NCBI RefSeq assembly: GCF_007786445.1
Contig: NZ_VNJI01000028.1
Location: 1 to 64,000 of the forward strand
Direction: 5' to 3'
Length of the DNA stretch: 64,000 nucleotides
Origin: Paenibacillus cremeus
Lineage (GTDB): Bacteria > Bacillota > Bacilli > Paenibacillales > NBRC-103111
The notes beneath the pieces were generated by a model, which was not told the origin of the DNA, did not search any database, and was given only the letters and a program-made list of their open reading frames with translations. A program made the translations under genes and the position numbers. Shown piece after piece: positions 9,360 through 18,459 of this stretch (the first letter of the stretch is position 1; the number at the start of each line of letters is the position of its first letter).

Positions 9360-10190
9360 ATGCTTAAGGGGCTTAATCAATGGTGTTTTCCGGTCGGCAC
9401 ACCACTGGAGCACATTTTCGACACGTGCCAGAAGGCCGGATACGATGCAGTAGAATTAAATATGTATGAGCCCGGCGGTGTCGGGCTCACGATCGATTCG
9501 ACGGCGGCGGAAGTTGAATCGATCGGAGCGCTCGCTCGAAAGTACGGCCTGCAGCTCCGCAGCTTGTCCACCGGTTTGTTTGGGAAATACCAGCTGTCGT
9601 CGAAAGACGAATCGATCCGGGAAGCGGCACTTAAGACGATTAGGAAGCAGCTGGAAATCGCCAGCCTCCTCGGCATCGATACGATTCTCGTCATTCCGGG
9701 CAGAGTCAATGATGAAATCTCCTATGACGTGTGCTATACCCGAAGCCAAGAGGAGCTCAAGAAAGTAGTGCCGGACGCTGAAAAGTACGGAATTTATCTC
9801 GGCATCGAGAACGTGTGGAACAAGTTTTTGCAGTCTCCGCTTGAAATGGCGAGGTATATCGACGAGCTTCAATCTCCATATGCAGCCGCTTACTACGATG
9901 TAGGTAACACGCTGAGCATTGGCTTCCCGGATCAATGGATCCGCATCCTCGGCAGCAGAATCAAGAAGGTTCACGTGAAAGACTTTAAGCCGAATGTAGG
10001 CAATTACAACGGATTCGTTCCGCTGCTTGCTGGCGACGTCCCTTGGGCCCGGGTAAGGCAGGCTCTGCGCGATATCGGCTATACGGATACGCTCACTGCG
10101 GAGCTGGATGCCTATGCCAGCACGCCGGATCAGCTGATTTACGATACGGCCAGACATATCGACTTTATCATCCATGGGGAAGTAAGATAA
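9360..10190 (+). CDS. Sugar phosphate isomerase/epimerase (xylose isomerase-like TIM barrel) 1
   Basis: A 276-aa AP-endonuclease-2/IolE-IolI-like TIM barrel. Metal-ligand regions seen are GIENVWNKF (Glu at about 142-145), YYDVGNTLSIG (Asp/Asn, about 179-189) and VHVKDF (His at about 207). These enzymes isomerise, epimerise or dehydrate keto-sugars and inosose. It lies 14 bp after the binding-protein gene and 25 bp before a second barrel, so the pair is probably co-translated and may act sequentially on the oxidised sugar. Confidence 0.88.
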   Translation: MLKGLNQWCFPVGTPLEHIFDTCQKAGYDAVELNMYEPGGVGLTIDSTAAEVESIGALARKYGLQLRSLSTGLFGKYQLSSKDESIREAALKTIRKQLEIASLLGIDTILVIPGRVNDEISYDVCYTRSQEELKKVVPDAEKYGIYLGIENVWNKFLQSPLEMARYIDELQSPYAAAYYDVGNTLSIGFPDQWIRILGSRIKKVHVKDFKPNVGNYNGFVPLLAGDVPWARVRQALRDIGYTDTLTAELDAYASTPDQLIYDTARHIDFIIHGEVR

Positions 10191-10215
10191 CCCCCACGAG
10201 ATCGGAGGCTATGGT

Positions 10216-11079
10216 ATGAAAATCGGTTTAAGCACGTACAGCTTGTCTAGGGCTATCAAGGCCGGAGAGATGGATGTTTTGCAGGCGATTGAATGGATCG
10301 CCGACAACGGCGGGGAGCATGTGGAAATCTCCACTTTCGGCATTGATCTGGAGGAAACGCCGGAGCTTGTGGACGCGATCGTGCGCAAGGCGCAGGAAAG
10401 AGCGATCGACATTTCCAACTACTGTATTTCGTCCAACTTTATTAAACCGAGTGCCGCTGAATACGAGGCCGAAATCGAGCGTGTGAAGAGGCACGTCGAT
10501 ATTGCACGGCGGCTCGGCGTGAAAACGATGCGACACGACGTCGCTTTTCGGCCGAAAAACGAATGCGCCATTGAGCAGTTCGAAGCCGATTTGGAAAGCC
10601 TGGTTCACGCGACACGCAGCGTAGCCGATTATGCGGCCCAATTCGGCATCACGACCAGCGTTGAAAACCACGGTTATTTCATCCAAGCCAGTGACAGAGT
10701 GCAAAGACTGATTCATGCCGTCAATCGCAGCAATTACAAAACGACCATGGATATCGGTAATTTCATGTGCGTCGACGAAGATTCGGTTTCCGCCGTGAAA
10801 AAAAATATCGCCTATGCCTCCATGGTTCACCTGAAAGATTTTTACCTTCGCCCGTCGTACCGCAACCCAGGCGAAGGGTGGTTCCAATCGTCGGGAGGGA
10901 ACTACTTGCGGGGAGCAATCGTCGGCCAAGGCGATGTCGATATGCCCGAGGTCATTCGAATCGTCAAAAGCTCGGGCTATGACGGCTATATTTCCATCGA
11001 ATTTGAGGGAATGGAAGATTGCCGGTTAGGCTCCAGAATCGGAATGGAGAACGCCAAACGCTTGTGGGAAGAGGCGTAA
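10216..11079 (+). CDS. Sugar phosphate isomerase/epimerase (xylose isomerase-like TIM barrel) 2
   Basis: A 287-aa TIM-barrel enzyme of the same superfamily as the preceding gene but clearly distinct in sequence. Metal ligands are suggested by SVENHG (about 151-156), TMDIGNFM (about 176-183) and VHLKDF (about 199-204). The ribosome-binding site is ATCGGAGG. Two different barrels beside two Gfo/Idh/MocA dehydrogenases recall inositol catabolism (IolE/IolI/IolG) and 3-keto-glycoside cleavage systems; which applies here is inference. Confidence 0.88.
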   Translation: MKIGLSTYSLSRAIKAGEMDVLQAIEWIADNGGEHVEISTFGIDLEETPELVDAIVRKAQERAIDISNYCISSNFIKPSAAEYEAEIERVKRHVDIARRLGVKTMRHDVAFRPKNECAIEQFEADLESLVHATRSVADYAAQFGITTSVENHGYFIQASDRVQRLIHAVNRSNYKTTMDIGNFMCVDEDSVSAVKKNIAYASMVHLKDFYLRPSYRNPGEGWFQSSGGNYLRGAIVGQGDVDMPEVIRIVKSSGYDGYISIEFEGMEDCRLGSRIGMENAKRLWEEA

Positions 11080-11143
11080 GCTTTAAGCAGTAACCGCACC
11101 AAGTAATGGTAACTAAGCCGATGAATATGGGAGGATGTTGTTC

Positions 11144-12136
11144 ATGGTACGTGTAGCCGTAGTCGGGGTGGGCGTCATTGCCGCCGAGCATTTAAAGAAT
11201 CTGCAACAAAATGAGGACGCACAGTTAGTCGCCGTGTGCGATATCATCAAAGAAAATGCCGAAAAGGTCGGGCAGCAATACGGCGCGGTCCCTTACACGG
11301 ATTTCGACGCTATGCTCGACAACGAAGATATCGACGCGCTGTTCCTTTGCGTGCCTCCTTTCGCCCACGGGGATATGGAGGAGAAGGCTGCCGCACGCGG
11401 TATCCATCTCTTTGTCGAGAAGCCGGTCGGGCTCGATATGGAGACTGTGCAGCGCAAAGCCAAGGTATTGAAGGAAGCCGGCATCATCACCGGAACCGGT
11501 TATTGCTTGCGCTACCTGGATACTGTGGCGATCGCCAAGCAATATTTGCAAGACAAGAAGATTGCTATGGTTCGCGCTCACCGGTTCGGCTCCATCATTC
11601 CGCTTGCTTGGTGGAAAGTAATGGCCAAATCCGGCGGCCAGCTCGTTGAACAAACGACGCACAACGTCGATCTGATGCTGTATTTGGCAGGAGATGTCGA
11701 GAGAGTGTCTGCGGATACCGCTCTCCGGGTTATGGACGATGTAGAGGGAATCGACATTCCGGACGTGTATTCCGTGAACTTCCGCTTCGCCTCCGGCGCT
11801 GTCGGGCATATCGACACTTCCTTCGTCGACCAACCGGACGGACGCTCCGTTCTCGAAGTGATCGGCCGCGGCTTCCGGGTCACTCTTGAGGGTACGTCGC
11901 TCACGATTCTGGAAAAAAATAAATCCGTTACGTACAAGAGCAACATCAGCTTCTACAAAGAGCAGGACGATGCGTTCATCCAAGCCGTGAAGACCGGGAA
12001 TCGCGCCGGCATCCTGGTGCCTTACGAGGTTGCGGCAAGAACGCTTGAGGTTACGCTTGCCGCGCACCAATCCTCCGAAACGGGAACATTCGTGATCTTG
12101 TCGCCGTATAAAGAAAAGGCTACGACCCTCGGATAA
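11144..12136 (+). CDS. Gfo/Idh/MocA family oxidoreductase 2 of region A
   Basis: A 330-aa NAD(P)-dependent dehydrogenase. Start chosen at ATG 11144, 9 nt after GGGAGG; the ATG at 11135 touches that site and is less likely. Rossmann motif VGVGVIAAEHL is near the N-terminus and the family lysine is in VEKPVG. It is not close in sequence to the dehydrogenase at 5042, so it may oxidise a second position or catalyse the reverse reduction after cleavage. It sits between the TIM-barrel pair and the second binding protein. Confidence 0.9.
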   Translation: MVRVAVVGVGVIAAEHLKNLQQNEDAQLVAVCDIIKENAEKVGQQYGAVPYTDFDAMLDNEDIDALFLCVPPFAHGDMEEKAAARGIHLFVEKPVGLDMETVQRKAKVLKEAGIITGTGYCLRYLDTVAIAKQYLQDKKIAMVRAHRFGSIIPLAWWKVMAKSGGQLVEQTTHNVDLMLYLAGDVERVSADTALRVMDDVEGIDIPDVYSVNFRFASGAVGHIDTSFVDQPDGRSVLEVIGRGFRVTLEGTSLTILEKNKSVTYKSNISFYKEQDDAFIQAVKTGNRAGILVPYEVAARTLEVTLAAHQSSETGTFVILSPYKEKATTLG

Positions 12137-12233
12137 GGATACTTTTACCGGTACTGGTCGGATGAGAACTTTGCCGCTGTTGACTAGCATTTTACAGGAC
12201 GGCTTTAGAATTATCTTAAGGAGCTGGGATAAA

Positions 12234-13628
12234 TTGAGGAAGTATGTAGTCGGTTTCATCATCTTCATCTTAGTCTTTACACTAGCGGCTTGTTCATCAG
12301 GAACGTCCACGACGGAAAGCGCTACTCCGAGCAGCAACGACACTCCAAAGCAAGATAGCGGCAAAAAGAAGCTTTCAGGCGAGGTGCGGGTCGCAATTGC
12401 AGGCTGGCAGGTTGAAAACGGACTTGACCCGATCACCGGCAAAGAAAGCATCGGACTTAACCAGTTTATTAAAGATACATTCAATAAGCAATTTCCTGAT
12501 ATTCAAATCAAAGTCACCCAGATTCCATGGGAAAATGCACAGGCCAAGCAGCAAGCTATGTTAATTTCGAAGGACGTGGATGTCCTTTATACCGGCGGGG
12601 CGTTTGCTTCCCAATTTTATAACCAGGGTTTCCTGAGAGACATTGACGATTTGATCAAATCCGATGGCAGCTTCGATCCAAACATGTACATCCAAAGCAT
12701 TTATAACAGCGCCTATAGTCTGGTGAAAAACGGCAAGCACTACGGACTGCCGGCTTCGACAGGCAGAAGGATGACCGTATACGATAAGGAGTTGTTCAAA
12801 CAATGGGGCGTAGAACCCTTGTCGGAAACGCCGACTCCGGAAGAAATTTTTACGAAGGCGGTAAAAATGACTGGCACCAATCCGGTTACAGGTGAAAAGA
12901 ATTATGGCCTGTGGTGGAGCGGTAATGCCCTGAACGGTTCGACCATTGTGGCTCTCACCTATGCATTCAATGCCCCGGGGGCGCAAGGAAATCTCAGCGA
13001 TCCCAAAAATATCAAATGGCAGTTGAACGCGCCTGAAATGGTGAAGGTGCTTAACTGGCTGAAGGAAGCTTCGAGACTTAATCCTCCGGCTTTTGTGAAT
13101 GGGCAGGGTGCGGAAAAGTTCGGTTTGAAGGATAATAAAATCGCCATCGCACTCGATTATTCCGGCCAAAATACGCTTAGCGACTATAAAGCTACAGGAA
13201 ATACGAGTCTGATGGACCGATTTATACCGGTCATGAATCTTGGACCTAAGGGCAGCGGTTGGGTGTCGCTCGACCCGATCATTATGGCCAAGGATGCCAA
13301 AAACATTGAAGCCTCTTGGGAAGTTATGAAATTTTTGGCTGGCTACGACAGACATAAGCATTGGTACAACAACTTCGGCAACTCCAGCATTTTGACCAAC
13401 CAGGATTATGTGGATCCGAAGGACAATTACGCCGCAACCGCCAAGAAAATCGCCGCCGTTACCACCCCTACCTTAATGGATGAAGCGAATCCGTTCTTTA
13501 GCGCCGAGATCGTTCCGGCCATTAACGGATTTGTAAGTAAAGCGGCCACCGGCAATGCTCCGGACATTCAGAAGTACTTAGATGATCTGCAAAAGAGAGC
13601 GGAAAACTGGTCGGCGAACCAGAAATAA
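12234..13628 (+). CDS. Extracellular solute-binding lipoprotein, family 1, copy 2
   Basis: A 464-aa lipoprotein. The frame opens earlier (12162), but TTG 12234 with AAGGAG at 12218-12223 gives a proper signal peptide (MRKYVVGF...) and lipobox LAAC. The mature domain is colinear with the copy at 7963. Conserved blocks include YTGGA, GRRMTVYD and DEANPFF. No second permease pair accompanies it, so it probably shares the permeases at 6076-7908 and widens ligand range. Confidence 0.9.
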   Translation: MRKYVVGFIIFILVFTLAACSSGTSTTESATPSSNDTPKQDSGKKKLSGEVRVAIAGWQVENGLDPITGKESIGLNQFIKDTFNKQFPDIQIKVTQIPWENAQAKQQAMLISKDVDVLYTGGAFASQFYNQGFLRDIDDLIKSDGSFDPNMYIQSIYNSAYSLVKNGKHYGLPASTGRRMTVYDKELFKQWGVEPLSETPTPEEIFTKAVKMTGTNPVTGEKNYGLWWSGNALNGSTIVALTYAFNAPGAQGNLSDPKNIKWQLNAPEMVKVLNWLKEASRLNPPAFVNGQGAEKFGLKDNKIAIALDYSGQNTLSDYKATGNTSLMDRFIPVMNLGPKGSGWVSLDPIIMAKDAKNIEASWEVMKFLAGYDRHKHWYNNFGNSSILTNQDYVDPKDNYAATAKKIAAVTTPTLMDEANPFFSAEIVPAINGFVSKAATGNAPDIQKYLDDLQKRAENWSANQK

Positions 13629-13644
13629 TAGCTCCGAGAAAGTT

Positions 13645-13673
13645 GAAAGGTGAGATGACATATCTCACCTTTC
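13645..13673 (+). terminator. Hairpin between binding protein 2 and the GGT-family gene
   Basis: A 12-bp perfect stem (GAAAGGTGAGAT at 13645-13656, ATCTCACCTTTC at 13662-13673) with a 5-nt loop. It lacks a good T run, so it may stabilise the upstream mRNA 3' end or attenuate rather than fully stop transcription. Confidence 0.5.
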
Positions 13674-13703
13674 TCAATTCCATTAGAGGAGGAACCGAAC
13701 TTC

Positions 13704-15317
13704 ATGCTTAACTATGACCCGTTATATCATCCTTTCGGCTCGCAGAGAGTCGTAACGTATGCAAGAAAAGGAATCGTCGCCACGTCCCAGCCGCTTGCGG
13801 CTCAGGCCGGGCTCGATATTCTGAAGAAGGGAGGCAACGCCATCGATGCGGCCATCGCGACCGCCGCCGCCTTAATCGTCGTCGAGCCCCATTCGAACAG
13901 CTTCGGCGGCGACACCTTCGCCATCGTATGGACGCAGGGGAAGCTGCACGGCTTGAATTCCAGCGGTCCTGCCCCAAGAAGCATTTCCATCGAAGCCGTC
14001 AAGAAAATGGGCTACGACAGGATACCGGGGTCGGGGATGCTTCCGATCACGGTGCCCGGTACGCCTGCGGCCTGGGTCGCGTTGTCGGAAAGGTTCGGCA
14101 AGCTGCCTTTAACCGAAGTACTGAAGCCGGCCATCGAATATGCAGAGCAAGGCTACCCGATATCGCCTTACATCGCAAAATCGTGGAAGCTGAAGTATGA
14201 CATCAATAAAGAATCGCTTACGGGCAAAGAGTTTGAGCCGTGGTTCCAAACGTATGCCCCTAACGGCAGACCCCCTCAAAGCGGGGAAATGTGGAGCTCC
14301 GCCGATCATGCGAGAACGATGCAAGCAATCGCTGAAACGAAGGCCGAAGCCTTCTATCGGGGGGAGCTGGCCGACAAAATCCACGATTATATCAAACAGT
14401 TCGGAGGCTTCCTGACCAAAGAGGATTTAGCCGAATTCCGGCCGGAATGGGTAGACCCGATCAAGGTGACCTACAAAGGCTATGACATTTGGGAGCTCCC
14501 GCCGAACGGGCAGGGCCTGGTCGTCCTGATGGCGTTGAATATGCTCAAGGATTACGAATGGGCGGATATGCATTCGGCCGATACGTACCATAAGCAAATT
14601 GAAGCGATAAAGCTGGCCTTTGCAGACGGGTTAAAGTACATCACCGATCCGAAGCGAATGAAGTGCAGTGTAGAAAATTTGCTGTCCGACAACTATACGC
14701 AGCTGAGACGTTCGTTAATTTCCGACGTCGCGCTGCAGCCGGAGCCTGGGGAGCCGCAGCCAGGTGGCACTGTCTATTTGGCTGCAGCCGACGGAGACGG
14801 CAATATGGTGTCGCTCATTCAAAGTCATGCCGGAGATTTCGGATCGAGCATTGTGATACCGGGAACGGGCATTTGCATGCAAAATCGCGGCAGCGGCTTC
14901 TCGCTTAATCCCGACCATCATAATTGCCTGGAGCCGGGCAAGAGAACGTACCATACCATCATCCCCGGGTTTATTACCTATCGAAACCAGCCTGTCGGTC
15001 CGTTCGGCATTACCGGAGGCATGACGCAGCCTCAAGCTCATGTTCAAGTCGTGTCGAGCATGATCGACTTTCATTTAAACCCTCAGGCAGCTCTTGATAA
15101 GCCCAGATGGAGATGGGTCAAGGATAAGACGGTAGAGTTTGAGCCGGGCTTCCCCGATCATGTCGCCCAAGCAATCGCGAGGAAGGGGCATCATGTACAA
15201 CGGGCAATGGATGCGTTCAATTTTGGCCGTGGACAAGTTATATTGAAGGATTTGCACACGGATGTGCTTGCGGCAGCAACCGATCCGAGAGTGGATGGAG
15301 CTATCGCCGCTTGGTAA
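13704..15317 (+). CDS. Gamma-glutamyltransferase family Ntn-hydrolase
   Basis: A 537-aa GGT-family protein. Known GGTs cut themselves before a Thr that becomes the nucleophile; the matching site is PGGTVYLAAADGDGN (Thr356), with GSGFSLNP downstream corresponding to the substrate-binding loop. The N-terminal half has GGNAIDAAIA and FGGD typical of the large subunit. No signal peptide is evident, so it is probably cytosolic, unlike classical secreted GGT. It ends the region-A operon and could hydrolyse a gamma-glutamyl or other amide bond of the imported conjugate; it could also be a cephalosporin-acylase-like member. Confidence 0.88.
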   Translation: MLNYDPLYHPFGSQRVVTYARKGIVATSQPLAAQAGLDILKKGGNAIDAAIATAAALIVVEPHSNSFGGDTFAIVWTQGKLHGLNSSGPAPRSISIEAVKKMGYDRIPGSGMLPITVPGTPAAWVALSERFGKLPLTEVLKPAIEYAEQGYPISPYIAKSWKLKYDINKESLTGKEFEPWFQTYAPNGRPPQSGEMWSSADHARTMQAIAETKAEAFYRGELADKIHDYIKQFGGFLTKEDLAEFRPEWVDPIKVTYKGYDIWELPPNGQGLVVLMALNMLKDYEWADMHSADTYHKQIEAIKLAFADGLKYITDPKRMKCSVENLLSDNYTQLRRSLISDVALQPEPGEPQPGGTVYLAAADGDGNMVSLIQSHAGDFGSSIVIPGTGICMQNRGSGFSLNPDHHNCLEPGKRTYHTIIPGFITYRNQPVGPFGITGGMTQPQAHVQVVSSMIDFHLNPQAALDKPRWRWVKDKTVEFEPGFPDHVAQAIARKGHHVQRAMDAFNFGRGQVILKDLHTDVLAAATDPRVDGAIAAW

Positions 15318-15332
15318 ATAGCCTCGATTTGA

Positions 15333-15367
15333 GAGCCGTCAACTGGGTTTACCTCGGTTGACGGCTC
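15333..15367 (+). terminator. Terminator-like hairpin after the GGT-family gene
   Basis: Arms GAGCCGTCAAC (15333-15343) and GTTGACGGCTC (15357-15367) form an 11-bp stem. A T-rich run follows only about 20 nt later (15387-15396). It probably marks the end of the region-A operon, but efficiency is uncertain. Confidence 0.6.
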
Positions 15368-15487
15368 GGCATTGGAACCGATCCATAGTTTTTTTAGTTC
15401 TAAGACTGCCCTTTCTAAACATTGTACAGGTGAATTCGCATGGAGTATGGTTAGCCAGCAATTGGTTAATAAGAGAGGAGTAAATGA

Positions 15488-16666
15488 ATGGAACTTTTGT
15501 TATTATCAGAAGACTTAACACAGCATTACTGCCGGAAAATTTTGATGCCTGAAGGGGCAACCGAATTATTGGTGGACATCACCAATAAAATAAACAATGA
15601 TCAAAAACTTTTAGACGTTTATATGGAATTTTATAAGAGTAATATAGAAAGCGGATATTGGACAACAGTTTGGGAACCATTGACTATTCATTCTTACGTG
15701 GAAGAAGTCTTCGGAAAGGAAGCTTCGCTTTTTTATCTGCACGCAGCACTGCAAAGACTACCTCTTACTGAGCAGAAGTATTCCGAAAGGGGACTGAGTG
15801 AAGAGTTATTTGTAGAAACCCTAAGGGATATCGGTGTATGGGTTCAAAATGCATATAATTTAGTGGGCTATTATGCCATTAGAAATTTCAGCTGGATCTG
15901 GAGGCATCTTGAAGCCAGAATGTTTCGCCTGGGTGGAATGCAATTTATGGCAACGAAATTTTCCGGGGTCGTAAAAGGCTTTTACAATGAGAAGGAAGAT
16001 ATCTTTTTGCTCTTAAGCAGCGAAGGGATGGAGTTAAGAGCAAATGGTGATATGCAAGGAGTATGTAAAAAAGAGAAAACAACCGATGGCTTTGTGACGG
16101 AATATGAGGAAACGGAAGATTATTTCATTGGAAATCCAATAACTCCCATTGGTAAAGGCTTAAACAAACCAATAAAACTTAAAAGGGACGAATGGAAAAA
16201 AGTACTGGACAAGGATGATACTTTGCTTGAGATCCACATCCCAAGAGATACAGCTTTTGATATGGAATCTATAAAAGACACATATACTAAAGCTAAGAAA
16301 TTTTATGCTACCTACTTTCCTGAGGTCAAGTATAAAGGTATGGTATGCCATACGTGGCTGTTTACTCCCCAACTTCGAGAGATGTTACCGCCTTCCAGCA
16401 ATATCGTAAAGTTCCAAAAACAGTTCTACCTCTATCCGACAGCGGGTTCAGTGCGTTTTTTATGGAATTTTGTATTTAATGAATTGACCGAGGTAAAGGA
16501 TGCAAAACCTGACACCACTTTAAGGAAACAAGTCCTTAATTATTTAGAAGAAGATAGAGAGATATTTGATATGAATGGGGTATTTCTTGATTTATGCGGT
16601 ACTTTTGGAACAGTATCCTACAGCGAAGCTGCCGATGGTGCTCGAGTTTGGGGAGTTTCTAAATGA
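15488..16666 (+). CDS. GNAT-like acyltransferase (NAT_N plus GNAT_C-type domains)
   Basis: A 392-aa soluble protein. Its layout resembles the two-domain acyltransferases of Firmicutes with an N-terminal helical NAT_N part (about 1-130) and a GNAT-like C-terminal domain (about 135-390). Segments such as LEIHIPRDTAFD and WLFTPQLREMLPPSSNI match my memory of that family. The ribosome-binding site is GAGAGGAG. It is more AT-rich than region A and follows a terminator-like hairpin, so it is a separate transcription unit. The acyl acceptor is unknown; family assignment is from recall. Confidence 0.6.
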   Translation: MELLLLSEDLTQHYCRKILMPEGATELLVDITNKINNDQKLLDVYMEFYKSNIESGYWTTVWEPLTIHSYVEEVFGKEASLFYLHAALQRLPLTEQKYSERGLSEELFVETLRDIGVWVQNAYNLVGYYAIRNFSWIWRHLEARMFRLGGMQFMATKFSGVVKGFYNEKEDIFLLLSSEGMELRANGDMQGVCKKEKTTDGFVTEYEETEDYFIGNPITPIGKGLNKPIKLKRDEWKKVLDKDDTLLEIHIPRDTAFDMESIKDTYTKAKKFYATYFPEVKYKGMVCHTWLFTPQLREMLPPSSNIVKFQKQFYLYPTAGSVRFLWNFVFNELTEVKDAKPDTTLRKQVLNYLEEDREIFDMNGVFLDLCGTFGTVSYSEAADGARVWGVSK

Positions 16667-16827
16667 AGTGCAAACCAAATCAAGACATGGCCGCTCCGGT
16701 TTCATCCGTATTAATGTCCAAAGAAGAATTCACATTAAATTTTTTGAATAGATGACGGATGCGGAGTGCTGATTGGCTACAAAGAACGAACATGCTTTTA
16801 GACTACATAATAAAAGGAAGTGTTTGG

Positions 16828-17592
16828 ATGAAGCTCGGAGCTTGTGTAGACATTGAGCAAGCCGATATCGCTTTTGAAGCCGGTTACGATTACTTGGAGT
16901 GCACAGTAAGGTCCTTAAAACCGGAAGAAAGCGATTATGCATTTCGGGATACGATGACTCGATTCCTTGAGAGCCCATTGCCCGTCGAGGCCTTTAACAT
17001 CCTTTTGCCTGGCGAATTAAAAATTGTCGGTGAAGCAGTAGATTATGACCGGGTGAAGCGATATTTGGAGAAGGCGCTGGAACGGGTAAAGCGAATTGGC
17101 GGTGAAACGATTGTTTTCGGAAGCGGCGGAGCAAGAAGATTGCCAGACGGGTTTTCTCGTGAAAAAGGGAATGAACAAATTGTTCAGTTTCTTCACATGA
17201 TAGCGGATTATGCCGATCCGCTCGACATTACCATTGTTATTGAACCTTTGTATAAAAAAGCATCGAATACAATGAACGTGATCCCTGAGGCTGTAGAGAT
17301 GGCCCGAAAGGTAAATCGTAAATCGATTTGTGTTTTAGCTGATTTTTTTCATATGGTTGAGGAAAGCGACCCCTTGGAAAACATTGTGAAATATAAGGAC
17401 TATATTCGACATATTCATACTTCGGATAATTACACTCCGCCAGGGAAAGGCGAGTATCCGTATCCAAGCTTTGTGGATTGCATAAAGCGGGCTAACTATG
17501 ACGGCCGTATATCCATCGAATGCGTTTGGAATGATTTCGCGAAAGAAGCGGCGGATTCCAGAAGGTTTGTTCAACAAGCATTTAATTTATAG
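16828..17592 (+). CDS. Sugar phosphate isomerase/epimerase (TIM barrel) 3
   Basis: A 254-aa xylose-isomerase-like TIM barrel. The open frame begins at 16759, but ATG 16828 has AAGGAAG 7 nt upstream and begins the barrel directly (MKLGACVDIEQADIAFEAG). Metal-ligand regions seen: IVIEPLYKKASN (Glu), LADFFHM (Asp/His), IRHIHTSD (His) and ISIECVW (Glu). It resembles the D-psicose/tagatose 3-epimerase and hydroxypyruvate isomerase branch in layout. It stands alone after the acyltransferase, with 160 bp of leader holding nothing else recognisable. Confidence 0.82.
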   Translation: MKLGACVDIEQADIAFEAGYDYLECTVRSLKPEESDYAFRDTMTRFLESPLPVEAFNILLPGELKIVGEAVDYDRVKRYLEKALERVKRIGGETIVFGSGGARRLPDGFSREKGNEQIVQFLHMIADYADPLDITIVIEPLYKKASNTMNVIPEAVEMARKVNRKSICVLADFFHMVEESDPLENIVKYKDYIRHIHTSDNYTPPGKGEYPYPSFVDCIKRANYDGRISIECVWNDFAKEAADSRRFVQQAFNL

Positions 17593-17683
17593 CGAGGTAT
17601 CCGATAGTGTAAAGGAGGCAGGTGCGCCGGGTACATTCACTAACCTGACGCACCTAGGGCAAGAAAATTTTTCGCAAGCAAAC

Positions 17684-17965
17684 TTATTTGTCAGCAACCT
17701 TAGGATAATAGATTACTGGTATATTTCCATTTTGATTTTTATATGCATTTTGGATGTTCGAAATAATGGTATCCACGTTCCGAAGGCTTGCAATAACGTA
17801 GTTATGGGGTTCTTTTGATAAGGCTGCTTCTTCAAGTTCGGAGTAAATAAAACTTCCCCATGTACGAGTCCCCACTTTATCCTTACCCGCGATTACAAAT
17901 CCAAGGGTTATCCCAAAAGAATACGCCATTCCGATGACGGTATCGACAAGCGATCCAGTCCCCAT
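17684..17965 (-). CDS. Hypothetical protein or gene fragment
   Basis: A 93-aa open frame on the - strand with a hydrophobic N-terminal part (VDTVIGMAYSFGITLGFVIAG) and a hydrophilic rest. I do not recognise it. No strong ribosome-binding site is visible before the ATG, although a GGAGGATAAGAT-like sequence lies about 20 nt upstream on the - strand. It lies in a stretch of relics and may be a fragment of a larger membrane-associated gene. Confidence 0.25.
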   Translation of the reverse strand: MGTGSLVDTVIGMAYSFGITLGFVIAGKDKVGTRTWGSFIYSELEEAALSKEPHNYVIASLRNVDTIISNIQNAYKNQNGNIPVIYYPKVADK

Positions 17966-18348
17966 ACACGTTGATTTTTGAGATCTTATCCTCCTTTAGC
18001 TGAAGCATTAAACTGAAGTACATGGACTGATAGCCGAAAGAGAAATTCGATTTTAGGAAATATTCATATCTATAGTAGGTTGAGACGCTAAAGAAGCAGG
18101 AAGTTAAACAGGAAAATGATATTGAACTAAATGATGCGAATGACTCTGACTCTGATGGAGGAAGTGACGGTTCAGGGACAGATTAATGTTTTACGACCAA
18201 CGTGCAAAGAGAGGAGCAAGCGACATAGCAGCTCCTCTTTGTAGTACAAGGGGTGGTTTTTCAATACCCATAATAGTGAGTCCACTCTCGCACACGGTAA
18301 AGGCCGAAGGGGATTGCGCTAATGGGAACGATAGTTACATCTATCATG

Positions 18349-18382
18349 AGGCCGCCGCGGTATAAATCTGGTGGCCTTTTTT
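18349..18382 (+). terminator. Rho-independent terminator in gene-poor stretch
   Basis: AGGCCGCC (18349-18356) pairs with GGTGGCCT (18370-18377), one G-U pair, followed by TTTTTT. It has no annotated gene directly upstream, so it may end a small RNA or be left from a decayed gene. Confidence 0.7.
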
Positions 18383-18459
18383 AACGGGCAAGATACTTCC
18401 TTAAGTTGGTAAATGTGTTAGTATGAAATAAACCGAAACCCTAAAAGGTGGTGGAACAT

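Larger units (their letters stand above)
17593..18459. other. Gene-poor accessory stretch with gene relics
   Basis: No confident gene. A hairpin (AGGTGCG 17620-17626, CGCACCT 17649-17655) may end the upstream unit. A short + strand tail ending at the TAA at about 18184-18186 encodes an acidic Asp/Ser/Gly-rich C-terminus with no start and looks like a relic. It is followed by an 8-bp hairpin (AGAGGAGC 18210-18217, GCTCCTCT 18231-18238). A terminator at 18349-18382 ends a further stretch of about 100 nt that could be a small transcript, but I could not match it to a known RNA class. Confidence 0.5.
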
